Source: DAOUAM01 sp034433305 (GTDB lineage Bacteria > Chloroflexota > Dehalococcoidia > Lucifugimonadales > DAOUAM01). Taken from it: a stretch of 37,865 nt of DNA. The notes beneath the pieces are model-generated. The model worked only from the letters and a program-made list of their open reading frames with translations. It made no database searches and had not been told where the DNA came from. The stretch lies in contig DAOUAM010000094.1 of NCBI GenBank assembly GCA_034433305.1, positions 1 to 37,865 of the forward strand. Direction: 5' to 3'. The first letter of the stretch is position 1; every line of letters begins with the position of its first letter. The translations under genes and the position numbers were made by a program. Of this stretch, positions 7,928-15,434 are shown piece by piece.

Positions 7928-8190
7928 GTGTACTGGCTACTGACCTCTGTGACATGTAATGTACACAGACCTGTGTAACACCTGTGGCCCCCTCTCTTGC
8001 TCGCCCCCAGAGGGGGCGAGAATAGTCCCTTCCCTCTGTGGGGGAAGGCCAGAGCCTGTCCCGAGCTTGTCGAGGGAAAGAGGGCATGCTGACCTGTGCA
8101 GCGGCCTTATGCCTATGTGCACCCCGCGCCCTGCCAGGTGTTCCACAGGTCTGTATGCATCGGTGTTACAGAGGTATCTAGCCAGTGTAC
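7928..8190. mobile_element. MITE-like element with about 56-bp terminal inverted repeats
   Basis: The left end (7928-7984, starting GTGTACTGGCTACTGACCTC and ending GTGTAACACCTG) and the right end (8135-8190, ending GCCAGTGTAC) are long imperfect inverted repeats of each other. TCCC directly precedes the left end and follows the right end, so it may be a 4-bp target duplication. No open frame of transposase type lies inside. The 150-base core is a copy of the palindromic intergenic repeat plus the CCCGAGCTTGTCGAGGG block. A single left-type end recurs at 37253-37293. The element looks like a non-autonomous derivative of an insertion sequence whose transposase is not in the window. Confidence 0.7.
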
Positions 8191-8331
8191 TCCCGTCAAT
8201 GGAGAGGACATACCCGCCCGGCGTCCATTGCTCAGGCAAGGCACACAGGCGCTCCGGCTACAGGTGGCGTGTGTATAGATGGACTCAGCCGGGCCGGTTG
8301 AATCTGCGGCGAAAGGGCAGGGTAAAAAGGA

Positions 8332-9039
8332 CTACTGGAAGGTGGCCAGGAGCGCCGGCAGCTCCATCAGGCCCTCGATGCGCGGGCAGCCCTGGTAGCC
8401 AATGTGGTTGCCATCTCTGTCCAGCAGCACCGGCTGGATGCCCACGCCCCGCGCGCCCTCCACGTCCGAGGTAATCTGGTCGCCCACGTGCACTGTCTCG
8501 TGAGGCGCGGTGCCGGCCCTGGCCAGCGCCGCCAGAAAGATGGGCGGGTGCGGCTTCTCGCTGCCCACCTCCGCCGAGGTGACGGTGAAGTCCAGGTAGG
8601 GCGTCAGGCCCAGGCTCTCGGCCAGCTCCCGGCCGTCCTGGTTGATGTTGGAGATGAGGCCCAGCACAAGCCCCTGGGACTTGAGCATGTCCAGGGCCGG
8701 CAGCACGTCGTCGAAGCGGGCCAGGTGGTAGGGCATCTGGCGGATGCGCTGCCATATCTGCCACGCCTGCTCCCGGCTCACGGCGACGCCAGCGCCCTCC
8801 AGGATGAGCCGCTCGTACTCGGAGAAGAACTCCCTGCGCTGCTGGCTGTCCATGCCACGGAGGGGGCTGGTGGCGTTCTGCCGCGACATGAAGGCGTCGG
8901 CCACGGCGTAGCCCTTGCGGATCCCCTCCGCCGTCACCTGGATGCCAGACTCGGCGCAGGCCCTGGCCTGTATCTCCTCGCGGGGAGGGTAGAAGCCTGC
9001 CAGCGTGTTGTAGAGGTCGAAGAAGACGGCCCTGATCAT
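8332..9039 (-). CDS. HAD-superfamily hydrolase
   Basis: This 235-residue haloacid-dehalogenase-type hydrolase, probably a small-molecule phosphatase, shows all four motifs. Motif I is FFDLYNTLAG, with nucleophile D8 and a Tyr at the second position as in haloacid-dehalogenase-like members. Motif II is LGLISNINQ, with the Ser in SN. Motif III is GSEKPHPPIF (Lys). Motif IV is VHVGDQITSDVEGARGVG. The region between motifs I and II is a helical cap. The gene follows truD on the same strand with a 56-base gap that contains its own extended -10. That promoter would start transcription only about three bases before the ATG, so the mRNA may be leaderless. The substrate cannot be inferred. Confidence 0.88.
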   Translation of the reverse strand: MIRAVFFDLYNTLAGFYPPREEIQARACAESGIQVTAEGIRKGYAVADAFMSRQNATSPLRGMDSQQRREFFSEYERLILEGAGVAVSREQAWQIWQRIRQMPYHLARFDDVLPALDMLKSQGLVLGLISNINQDGRELAESLGLTPYLDFTVTSAEVGSEKPHPPIFLAALARAGTAPHETVHVGDQITSDVEGARGVGIQPVLLDRDGNHIGYQGCPRIEGLMELPALLATFQ

Positions 9040-9048
9040 TTCGTGACT

Positions 9049-9057
9049 ATCATAGCA
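9049..9057 (-). promoter_or_regulatory. Extended -10 promoter of the HAD hydrolase gene
   Basis: On the minus strand the sequence reads GTGCTATGATAG, containing the extended -10 TGCTATGAT. The ATG at 9039 lies nine bases after the hexamer, predicting an almost leaderless transcript. The same twelve bases occur before truD. Confidence 0.55.
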
Positions 9058-9095
9058 CCGCCGGCCGAAGCCCCGCCAGGCTGCCGTCGGGCGGG

Positions 9096-10298
9096 CTAGG
9101 TAGCAAGGCCGGCCGTGGCCTCCAGCACCTTGACCACCAGCGTGGCGTAGCTGCCGGGCGGCAGGAAGAACGATAGCTCCACGAAGCGCCTGTCCTCCGC
9201 CGGCGTTACCCTGGTGACGGCCTCGACCTGCCGGGGCATGACCAGCAGCGGCCGCGCGCCCCTGGGCAGGTAGGCCCGCTCCAGCATGCGCGGCTTCAGG
9301 TCATGGGGCGTCAGGCCCTCCTGGGCCAGCACCTCGGCGGCCAGCGCCTCCAGCTCAGGCGTGGGGTAGGTCGCCCGGTGGTGCGGCAGGGGCAGCGAGA
9401 TGCGCTCCAGCTTGGCCAGCAGGGCCACCGGCAGCGCGCGGTACACCGCCAGCCGCTCGCCGGCGACCTCCACGAAAGCGGTGGCTACGCCGGAGATAGC
9501 CAGCCGCCGCTGGAGGAAGCGCGAGGCCGTCCTGTTCCACAGCAGGCCCTGATAGGACTCCAGCAGCAGCGGCAGCAGCCGGGGCGTGATGAGGTCCACC
9601 GCCTTGCGCAAGTCGCCGGGGTGGTCCTTCAGGAAGTTGAGGATGCTGCGCTGGTTGGAGCGAGGGGCGCGCTGGAACAGGCCGTGCCAGTCGCCCCAGT
9701 GTTCCTGGGCCAGGGCCTTGAAGCGGCGCATTTCGGGCGGGTCGCCAGGCGCGGGCTGGGCCAGGTAGGCCCGCAGCGCCCCCTCGGCGTCGCCCTGGAG
9801 GATGGCCTTGCCGATGTGCTGCTGGCCGGGCACGTAGGAGCCAAAGCGCTGCTCGTCGAAGTAATTGGGCAGCCCTTCCCGCTCCAGCTCCACCAGCCTG
9901 CGGGCGATGGCCTCGGCCAGGGGGGCCTCCACGGCGTGCAGCCGGATGCGGAAGCGGTTGCCGGCCAGGTCGCCGGGGGCCAGGTGCCTGGGCGCGCGCC
10001 CGACGAACCGCGCCGTGAACCCCTCGCCCGATAGCTCGAAAGGCCCACGGCCCCGGATGCTGAAGTGCTGGGTGGCGACGGCCCGCCTGTCCTTGAGGGC
10101 TGGAAAGACCACGCTCCTGGGCGGGACGTTCAGCTTCTGGGCCACGCGCTCCTGTAGCTCGGGCGTGGTGAGCATGCGCTTGGTGACGCGGTAGACGGCG
10201 TAGTCGCCGGTGGCGCCAGGCTGTAGCCGCAGCACCTCCTCTACCACGAAGTCCTCGGCCTTCTCCTTGCTTCTCAGCCTTGCTGCTGGCCTCGTCAT
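9096..10298 (-). CDS. truD: tRNA pseudouridine(13) synthase TruD
   Basis: TruD converts uridine 13 of certain tRNAs to pseudouridine. The 400-residue protein has the family signatures. The catalytic aspartate is D70 in FPALKDRRAVATQHFSI. An early SKEKAEDFVVEEV segment matches the usual N-terminal 'pxDFxVxE' motif. The motif GLPNYFDEQRFGS is present, and a large central TRUD insertion carries NQRSILNFL. The ATG at 10298 is 31 bases from an extended -10 (10329-10337). The HAD hydrolase follows in the same direction but has its own promoter; no functional link is known. Confidence 0.95.
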   Translation of the reverse strand: MTRPAARLRSKEKAEDFVVEEVLRLQPGATGDYAVYRVTKRMLTTPELQERVAQKLNVPPRSVVFPALKDRRAVATQHFSIRGRGPFELSGEGFTARFVGRAPRHLAPGDLAGNRFRIRLHAVEAPLAEAIARRLVELEREGLPNYFDEQRFGSYVPGQQHIGKAILQGDAEGALRAYLAQPAPGDPPEMRRFKALAQEHWGDWHGLFQRAPRSNQRSILNFLKDHPGDLRKAVDLITPRLLPLLLESYQGLLWNRTASRFLQRRLAISGVATAFVEVAGERLAVYRALPVALLAKLERISLPLPHHRATYPTPELEALAAEVLAQEGLTPHDLKPRMLERAYLPRGARPLLVMPRQVEAVTRVTPAEDRRFVELSFFLPPGSYATLVVKVLEATAGLAT

Positions 10299-10328
10299 GG
10301 CACGCCTTTCATCGCCCTGGCAAGGGCT

Positions 10329-10337
10329 ATCATAGCA
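10329..10337 (-). promoter_or_regulatory. Extended -10 promoter of truD
   Basis: The minus strand reads GTGCTATGATAG, with TGn plus TATGAT. The predicted start is near 10322, about 24 bases before the truD ATG. No good -35 hexamer is seen. The 12-base match to the HAD-gene promoter is exact. Confidence 0.55.
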
Positions 10338-10428
10338 CGGGCCATGAAGGGCAACCAGCCTGGACGCGGACGCTCGGAGAGATAGGGCATGGGAAATGGT
10401 GGCAGGCGTGCCTTGCCGCTGCTTCCTA

Positions 10429-10434
10429 TATAAT
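10429..10434 (+). promoter_or_regulatory. Perfect -10 hexamer upstream of the HypE-like gene
   Basis: TATAAT occurs in CCTATATAATAGG. No good -35 lies at the normal distance. Transcription from about 10441 would give an 80-base leader before the ATG at 10522. Confidence 0.45.
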
Positions 10435-10521
10435 AGGGCGCGATACGTGGCCGGAGGTGGGCCTGGATGGCGGCCTCAGGCATTTCTTCCCGCCGGCGCA
10501 GCCGCAGTCGTGAGGAGTCCC

Positions 10522-11526
10522 ATGAAGGCAGGGAAGCTGCCGCTGGAGTTGCTGACGGAGCTCCTGGGCAAGGTGAAGATAACCGACCCGCGCGTCGCCC
10601 TCGGCCCCAAGCCGGGCGAGGACGCGGCGCTCATTGACATGGGCGACAGGTACCTGGTGGCCAAGACCGACCCCATAACCTTCGCCACCGACCTCATCGG
10701 CTGGTACCTGGTGCAGGTGAACGCCAACGACCTGGCCGTCATGGGGGCGACGCCACGCTGGCTCATGGCGACGCTGCTGCTGCCGGAGGGCATAGCGCCG
10801 GAGGCCGTGCGCGGCATCTTCGACCAGCTCCTACAGGCCTGCGAGGCGCTGGGCGTTACCCTGGTCGGCGGCCACACCGAGGTCACCTATGGCCTGCCTC
10901 GGCCCATCGCCATCGGCGCCATGCTGGGAGAGGCCCTCAAGGACAGGGTGGTGCTGACCTCTGGCGCTCGTCCGGGCGACAGCATCATCCTGACCAAGGG
11001 CATCGCCATCGAGGGCACGTCCATCCTGGCCCGAGAGGCGGACGAGGCCCTGCGCCGTGCCGGGCTGCCCCAGGAGGCCATCCAGCGGGCCAGGGGACTC
11101 CTCTTCTCGCCGGGCATCAGCGTCCTGAAGGACGCCGCCATCGCCTGCCAGGCGGCCCGGGTACACGCCATGCACGACCCGACCGAGGGCGGGCTGGCCA
11201 CGGGCCTGCTGGAGCTGGCCAGGGCCGCCGGCGTCGGCCTGGAGGTGGACGCCCGGCGCATCCCTGTGCTGCCCGAGTGCCGGGCCTTCTGCCAGGCGCT
11301 GGGGCTGGACCCCCTTGGCCTCATCGCCTCCGGCGCGCTGCTGGCCGCCGTCGCCCCGGAAGATGCGGTGAGTCTCATCGAGGCGCTGGGCCGCCAGGGC
11401 ATCCCGGCCCGGGAGATTGGCCGCGTGACCGACGCCAGGGATGGCCTGAAGCTGCGGACCGCCGAAGGGCTGCGGGACCTGCCGGCCTTCCAGCGGGACG
11501 AGCTGGCGCGGTTCTTCGGGGGCTGA
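10522..11526 (+). CDS. HypE/AIR-synthase-like (PurM superfamily) protein
   Basis: This 334-residue member of the PurM/HypE/SelD/ThiL ATP-binding superfamily has the N-terminal core GPKPGEDAALIDMG and the central VNANDLAVMGATPRWL and LVGGHTEVT motifs. The C-terminal domain has MHDPTEGGLATGLLELA. It is closest to the AIR-synthase-related/HypE group. It lacks the C-terminal Pro-Arg-Ile-Cys tail that HypE uses to carry the carbamoyl/cyano group, ending instead in ELARFFGG, and no other hyp or hydrogenase genes are nearby. A hydrogenase-maturation role is therefore unlikely; an ATP-dependent activation of an unknown substrate is the safest call. The start at 10522 has GAGGAG five to ten bases upstream; the frame is open back to 10396. 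Confidence 0.85.
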   Translation: MKAGKLPLELLTELLGKVKITDPRVALGPKPGEDAALIDMGDRYLVAKTDPITFATDLIGWYLVQVNANDLAVMGATPRWLMATLLLPEGIAPEAVRGIFDQLLQACEALGVTLVGGHTEVTYGLPRPIAIGAMLGEALKDRVVLTSGARPGDSIILTKGIAIEGTSILAREADEALRRAGLPQEAIQRARGLLFSPGISVLKDAAIACQAARVHAMHDPTEGGLATGLLELARAAGVGLEVDARRIPVLPECRAFCQALGLDPLGLIASGALLAAVAPEDAVSLIEALGRQGIPAREIGRVTDARDGLKLRTAEGLRDLPAFQRDELARFFGG

Positions 11527-11531
11527 AAACA

Positions 11532-11562
11532 GGGAAGCCCTCGCGGCCTGCGAGGGCTTCCC
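11532..11562. terminator. Bidirectional hairpin terminator between convergent genes
   Basis: GGGAAGCCCTCGC and GCGAGGGCTTCCC form a perfect 13-bp stem with a 5-base loop. It lies between the stop codons of the HypE-like gene (plus) and the secreted-protein gene (minus). On the minus strand it is followed by TGTTTTC, so it terminates best in that direction; the plus-strand side has only TCTGT. Confidence 0.85.
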
Positions 11563-11588
11563 TCTGTCAGGACTGCTGGCCGGGGCGG

Positions 11589-12248
11589 CTAGTCTATGCC
11601 CAGTATGCCCTTCCAGCCACCCACGAAGGTCTTCACGAAGCCATGCTCCACGTACTCGCCCACGGCGGCGGTGAGCCAGTCGTGGACGGTGCTGCCGCCG
11701 TCGGCGGTAGGGACTCCGGTATCTATCTTCTCGATCTCCTGGCCGATGGCGTTGCCGATGGAGCCGGCCAGCCCGTGCGGCCCGGGAACAGCGCTCCAGG
11801 CGGCATCCAGGCAGCCACGGGCCTGCTCGGCGGGGTCGGAGGTGGTGGTGGCCCGGTGTATGCCGGCCGCGACGCCCGCGACGGTCAGGGCACCGCCGGC
11901 CACCTTGAGGCCGCCGCTGGCCGCGCCGGCGCGGGTGAGCCTGGCCCTGGTGGCATCGTCGTACCAGCCCTCTCTGGCCGCCTGCTCGCCCACGCACTTG
12001 ATGGCCTCGTCAATGGCCTCCGACGCCTTTTCCATGGCGAGCTTGCCGGTCTCGCCTGCGGCTGTGGCAGCCACGCTGCCCGCGTCCGGCGTCGGCGCAG
12101 GTGCCGGAGTGCTGGTGCCGCCTGTGCCACCAGCCGGCGGGTCCGCCAGCGCGACCGAGGCCGTGCCCACCAGCAGCGCGCCCACCGCGATGCTGGTGAC
12201 CGTGGCCCTGAGCAGGCCCCTTGTCAGGAACGACATGCTGTGCTTCAT
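11589..12248 (-). CDS. Secreted protein of unknown function with glycine-rich hydrophobic segment
   Basis: I do not recognise a family. The 219-residue product has a clear Sec signal peptide (hydrophobic SIAVGALLVGTASVALA followed by DPPAGG) with cleavage likely after ALA. A short Pro/Thr/Gly-rich spacer follows, then a mostly helical region. A hydrophobic Gly/Ala-rich stretch (GGLKVAGGALTVAGVAAGIH) resembles a glycine-zipper membrane segment. The C-terminal part has GLAGSIGNAIGQEIEKID and an aromatic end (HGFVKTFVGGWKGILGID). Only two cysteines are seen. The ATG at 12248 has AAGGAGAA upstream; ATG 12239 is an alternative. It is a single gene with its own strong terminator. A membrane-active peptide-like or envelope protein is possible but unsupported. 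Confidence 0.65.
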   Translation of the reverse strand: MKHSMSFLTRGLLRATVTSIAVGALLVGTASVALADPPAGGTGGTSTPAPAPTPDAGSVAATAAGETGKLAMEKASEAIDEAIKCVGEQAAREGWYDDATRARLTRAGAASGGLKVAGGALTVAGVAAGIHRATTTSDPAEQARGCLDAAWSAVPGPHGLAGSIGNAIGQEIEKIDTGVPTADGGSTVHDWLTAAVGEYVEHGFVKTFVGGWKGILGID

Positions 12249-12347
12249 GGTCTTTCTTCTCCTTTGCAGCTTAATCCGTTCACAAGAGAGACGAGCGGGG
12301 AGAAGAAAAGCTTACATAAATGAAAGAGAAGGCCAGGGCCTTACAAC

Positions 12348-12376
12348 AAAATGGGGCAGGTATGTGACCTGCCCCA
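12348..12376 (-). terminator. Intrinsic terminator after the zinc-ribbon gene
   Basis: TGGGGCAGGT and ACCTGCCCCA form a perfect 10-bp stem with a 5-base loop (12352-12376). Read on the minus strand it is followed at once by TTTTGTTGT. It lies 26 bases past the stop of the gene at 12403. Confidence 0.9.
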
Positions 12377-12402
12377 CAGGGTCTTTTGCTGTTTATGTTA
12401 GC

Positions 12403-13863
12403 TTATGCTGGGCCGGTATCGCTTGCTGCGGCACCGTGCTGGGCGAGCGGCGTGCGGTAGCCCGCGCACCTGGCCTGCAGGACGGCGTCGGCGATGGCGT
12501 ACATGGACTGCATGGAGGGCACGGGCACCGAGTCGGCCAGGGCGCGTACGCCGAAGAAACGCAGCCGGCGCTGGCCCTGGGGCGTGGCAAGCTCTATATC
12601 CATGTACATGCCGTTCCTGCCCGAGGTCTGAATGCTGACAATGCTGGGCAGGGGCATGTCCAGGTTTGTGGCGTCGGAAAGGTCTTCCAGCAGGTCGGCT
12701 ATGCTGTAGTCCTCCCAGCCTTCGGTACACAGCCTGGAGTCCAACAGGTTGCCCTGGACTTTTTCCCTGACCTTGTTGCCCTTGAAGGCCCGGACCAGGG
12801 CGAGCCGCGCAGTGGTCAGCACCAGGTGACCGTACATCCGACGGTCCAGCACGGCCAGCGAGGGGTGGCTGAGCATATACTTCAGGTTCCAGGTCGCATT
12901 CTTCAGGAAGTCCCTGTGGACGCCGACGACGAAGGGGTAAATGGCCAGTATGCGCTCTTCAGTGTCCAGGGCTGCCTGCTCCTGGGTGGCCTTCCACCAG
13001 TGGACAAGCTCGGACGTGGCGCCGCAGGCCGGGCACTGGGCCTGGGGGTCTGTCCGGCCGCAGGCTGAGCAACGCCCCTGGGTCTCGAAGGTGTCCAGCA
13101 TAGCCCCGCAGCCGGCGCAATCCCACAGGGGTGTGCCCAGCGGCACCCAGCCGCACTGGGGGCACTCGGCCCTGCCCAGGTAGGGGCTGCGCACCAGCTC
13201 GGCGGCGCGGTAGGCCGCGGCCCTGGCCGGGAAGTCCTCCGCCAGGCGCCGGTAGATAATGCTGAGGCAGAGCCAGGTCTGAGGGTCCTTCTCGTCCAGG
13301 CTGACCGCCATCTCCAGGTCACTGGCGGCCTGGAGGTCCAGCCCGGCCTCCATAAGCCTGCGGGCGCGGTGCAGTAAGCCCCGCTGTACCAGGCTGCCAA
13401 AGAGGGCCAGGGCGTGCTGCCTGGCAGCCTCCAGCGCGTCCTGGCCGCGCTTCTGTCTGGCGACGCCGAGGCGCTGGGCTGCCAGAGTGCCGCGCTTGTC
13501 AGTGCCGAAGAGGAAGTGGTCCACCACCGGGCCGAGGACGGCCAGCATGACCTGGTGGGCCAGCTCCGCCCTGGTGGAGTACTCCGTTGCCCACTCTACC
13601 TCTTCGCCCTGCCTGGTGGGCTGCGTGCGGGAGTCCCAGAAGTAGTCCACGATGACGCGAAGGAACTCCCACGCGCGCTGTCGGGTAGCATCCCACGGGC
13701 CAAAGACGACCTCGAAGGCCTCCCGCCACGCAGGGAACAGGATGGCAAAGCGTGAGCCGTCGGAGAAGTCCCAGGCCAGTCCCTGGCCGCTATAGGTCCG
13801 ATGGCGGGAGGCGAGGCCTGTGGCTTCCAGAGTCTCATTCAGTGGTGCGTCTCCAGTTAGCAT
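12403..13863 (-). CDS. Zinc-ribbon protein of unknown function with TPR-like middle and PH/GRAM-like C-terminus
   Basis: I do not recognise this 486-residue protein as a named family. Its N-terminal 200 residues are helical and rich in Trp and aromatic residues (LAWDFSDGSRFAILFPAWREAFEVVFG). The next 40 residues (RARRLMEAGLDLQAASDLEM and on) resemble a TPR-type repeat. A tandem double zinc ribbon follows with four CxxC pairs: CPQCGW, CAGCGA, CSACGR and CPACGA. The C-terminal 190 residues (GHLVLTTARLALVRAFKG ... IVSIQTSGRNGMYMDIELAT) look like a beta-rich PH/GRAM-type domain. No signal peptide is visible. AAGGAGG precedes the ATG at 13863. It stands alone and has its own terminator, so its role cannot be inferred from neighbours. 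Confidence 0.7.
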   Translation of the reverse strand: MLTGDAPLNETLEATGLASRHRTYSGQGLAWDFSDGSRFAILFPAWREAFEVVFGPWDATRQRAWEFLRVIVDYFWDSRTQPTRQGEEVEWATEYSTRAELAHQVMLAVLGPVVDHFLFGTDKRGTLAAQRLGVARQKRGQDALEAARQHALALFGSLVQRGLLHRARRLMEAGLDLQAASDLEMAVSLDEKDPQTWLCLSIIYRRLAEDFPARAAAYRAAELVRSPYLGRAECPQCGWVPLGTPLWDCAGCGAMLDTFETQGRCSACGRTDPQAQCPACGATSELVHWWKATQEQAALDTEERILAIYPFVVGVHRDFLKNATWNLKYMLSHPSLAVLDRRMYGHLVLTTARLALVRAFKGNKVREKVQGNLLDSRLCTEGWEDYSIADLLEDLSDATNLDMPLPSIVSIQTSGRNGMYMDIELATPQGQRRLRFFGVRALADSVPVPSMQSMYAIADAVLQARCAGYRTPLAQHGAAASDTGPA

Positions 13864-14467
13864 TGGCAGCCCTCCTTGCTGGCTGGCGCAGACGGCGTGG
13901 GGAGTGCCCGCGCTGCCTACCCTCTATACTTATTCCGATAACCTGGCCCGGCTGCTCTCGCAGACGCTCGGTGCATAAGAGGAGAGCGCCAGGCCAGGCG
14001 CCCCTTGTCGCTTTCACTGGAGAGACGTGCCAGGGCGCGGAGACCTTACAGTTTTTGAGGGCGATTCCTGAGGCCAGTCCAGGACTTCATGGACGGCTGA
14101 CAGGGGTATGCATCCTGGGGCCAGACGCTGGCCGGCTCCACAGGGCAGTCGCCGCCTTTTCCCGCCCACCCGCCCGGGTAGCGTTTCGAGGGTAAGAGGG
14201 AGGGACACAGAGGCCCTGCCTTACGGAGGAGGCTAGGGCTTCCGCCGGGTAACACAGCCTGGCAACAGGAAGACTCATACCCCAGTGAGCCTTGCCAAGG
14301 GGGAGAGTCAGAGAGGGGGCTGGCCCCCTTCCTGGCCTTCCCCCAAGGGGGGCAGGGAGTGTTCTCGCCCCCTCTGGGGGAGAGTCAGAGAGGGGGCTGG
14401 CGTCCCAAAGCGCACATCAACACAGGCTACCTGCTAGCTTGTTACAGGCTCGGGGGAAGGCAGCGGT
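13864..14467. other. Gene-free stretch upstream of the nuo operon
   Basis: About 600 bases lie between the divergent zinc-ribbon gene and nuoA. Short open frames exist on both strands, but none has a family match or a good ribosome site. The right part (14296-14400) is a palindromic repeat cluster. I see no tRNA-like or riboswitch-like motif in the rest. Confidence 0.5.
14296..14400. repeat. Palindromic intergenic repeat, copies 4a/4b in tandem
   Basis: A half unit (AAGGGGGAGAGTCAGAGAGG and on) is followed immediately by a full unit that repeats the same ending, GGGGGAGAGTCAGAGAGGGG. The full unit runs from GCCCCCTTCCTGGCC through CTCGCCCCCTCTGGGGG. This tandem arrangement shows that one unit can be added next to another. 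Confidence 0.8.
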
Positions 14468-14497
14468 TTGACACTCTTTCAAAGCTAATGGTACACT
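14468..14497 (+). promoter_or_regulatory. Promoter of the nuo operon
   Basis: TTGACA at 14468-14473 and TACACT at 14492-14497 are separated by 18 bases. The -10 is extended (TGGTACACT). The start would be near 14504, only about 11 bases before the nuoA ATG at 14515. This supports that ATG over the in-frame ATG at 14488, which lies inside the promoter. Confidence 0.7.
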
Positions 14498-14514
14498 TGA
14501 GTTGCTCCAGAGGA

Positions 14515-14898
14515 ATGCAGGGGGACTACTTGCCTGAAGGGTTCGCCACCAACTGGACTGTGGTACTGATAGTGGCCGGGGTGGGCCTGGCAGCGGTGCT
14601 GGGTATGTTCGTGGCTTCCCGGGTGCTCTCACCAAGGCGGCCCTCAGCCCTGAAGGATATCCCCTACGAGTGCGGCATTGAGCCCGCGCCCTTTCAGTGG
14701 TCCCAGATACATATACGCTACTATGTGTTTGCCATCCTGTTCCTTATCTTCGACGTGGAGGCGGTATTCCTTTTCCCCTGGGCAATCGTCTTTCTGCGGT
14801 CTATACCGGCGGTCTTCTACGAGATGCTGGTCTTCATAGCCATCCTGTTCTTTGGGGTAGTGTACGGCTGGAGGAAAGGGGTGCTGCATTGGAGATAA
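14515..14898 (+). CDS. nuoA: NADH-quinone oxidoreductase subunit A
   Basis: NuoA is a small membrane subunit of complex I beside the quinone channel. The 127-residue protein has three membrane segments (NWTVVLIVAGVGLAAVLGMF; YYVFAILFLIFDVEAVFLFP; MLVFIAILFFGVVYGW). The family loop KDIPYECGIEP contains the conserved cysteine, and FDVEAVFLFPWA is diagnostic. AGAGGA abuts the ATG, which is closer than usual; the leader predicted from the promoter is very short. The gene overlaps nuoB by ten bases if nuoB starts at TTG 14889. Confidence 0.95.
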   Translation: MQGDYLPEGFATNWTVVLIVAGVGLAAVLGMFVASRVLSPRRPSALKDIPYECGIEPAPFQWSQIHIRYYVFAILFLIFDVEAVFLFPWAIVFLRSIPAVFYEMLVFIAILFFGVVYGWRKGVLHWR

Positions 14899-15434
14899 CC
14901 CTGGGCCAGGGCTTGGGACTTCCCCACGGCAACAGGCCCGCCGAGAGTATCTTCGAGCGGGTGCTGCCCAATGCCGTCGTCTGCAAGTCCAATGAGCTCC
15001 TGGCACTGGCGCGCAAGTCCTCCCTGTGGACCCTCTCCTTTGGCCTGGCCTGCTGCGCCATCGAGATGATCAGCACTCACATGTCCCATCACGACTTCGA
15101 CCGCTTCGGTGTGGTCACCTGGCCATCGCCCCGGCAGGCGGACGTCATGATAGTGGCGGGCACTGTGGTAAAGAAGATGGCCGAGCCTATCAAGCTGCTA
15201 TACGAGCAGATGCCCGACCCCCGGTGGGTCATAGCCATGGGCAGTTGCGCTACCAATGGCGGGCCATACTATCGCTCCTACTCAGTTGTGATGGGCGTAG
15301 ACCATATCATCCCCGTGGACGTATATGTGCCAGGGTGTCCTCCACGCCCTGAGGCGCTGATGTACGGCATCTTGCAGCTTCAGGAGAAAATCATGAAGGA
15401 CGCCAGAGAGCGTGGCACAGCAGCAGCGCCATAG
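14889..15434 (+). CDS. nuoB: NADH-quinone oxidoreductase subunit B (N2 cluster protein)
   Basis: NuoB carries the terminal iron-sulfur cluster N2, which reduces quinone. In the 181-residue reading from TTG 14889, the four cluster cysteines are C55 and C56 (ACCAIEM), C120 (MGSCATNGG) and C150 (PGCPPRPEAL). The frame is open far upstream into nuoA, but homologues begin about 35 residues before the SNELLALARKSSLW segment. TTG 14889 (EITLGQGLGLP) is the best start there, with GGGG seven bases before it. The start codon is therefore less certain than the gene. It overlaps both neighbours, so it is translationally coupled. Confidence 0.95.
   Translation: MEITLGQGLGLPHGNRPAESIFERVLPNAVVCKSNELLALARKSSLWTLSFGLACCAIEMISTHMSHHDFDRFGVVTWPSPRQADVMIVAGTVVKKMAEPIKLLYEQMPDPRWVIAMGSCATNGGPYYRSYSVVMGVDHIIPVDVYVPGCPPRPEALMYGILQLQEKIMKDARERGTAAAP

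Noticed and set aside
13930..14290. Riboswitch or tRNA upstream of nuoA
   Set aside because: No T-loop or cloverleaf pattern was found, nor conserved boxes of the common riboswitches. Stems found there are short.
14488..14490. Upstream ATG as the nuoA start
   Set aside because: It lies inside the TTGACA-TACACT promoter and has no ribosome site. The ATG at 14515 fits the family length and the predicted transcription start.
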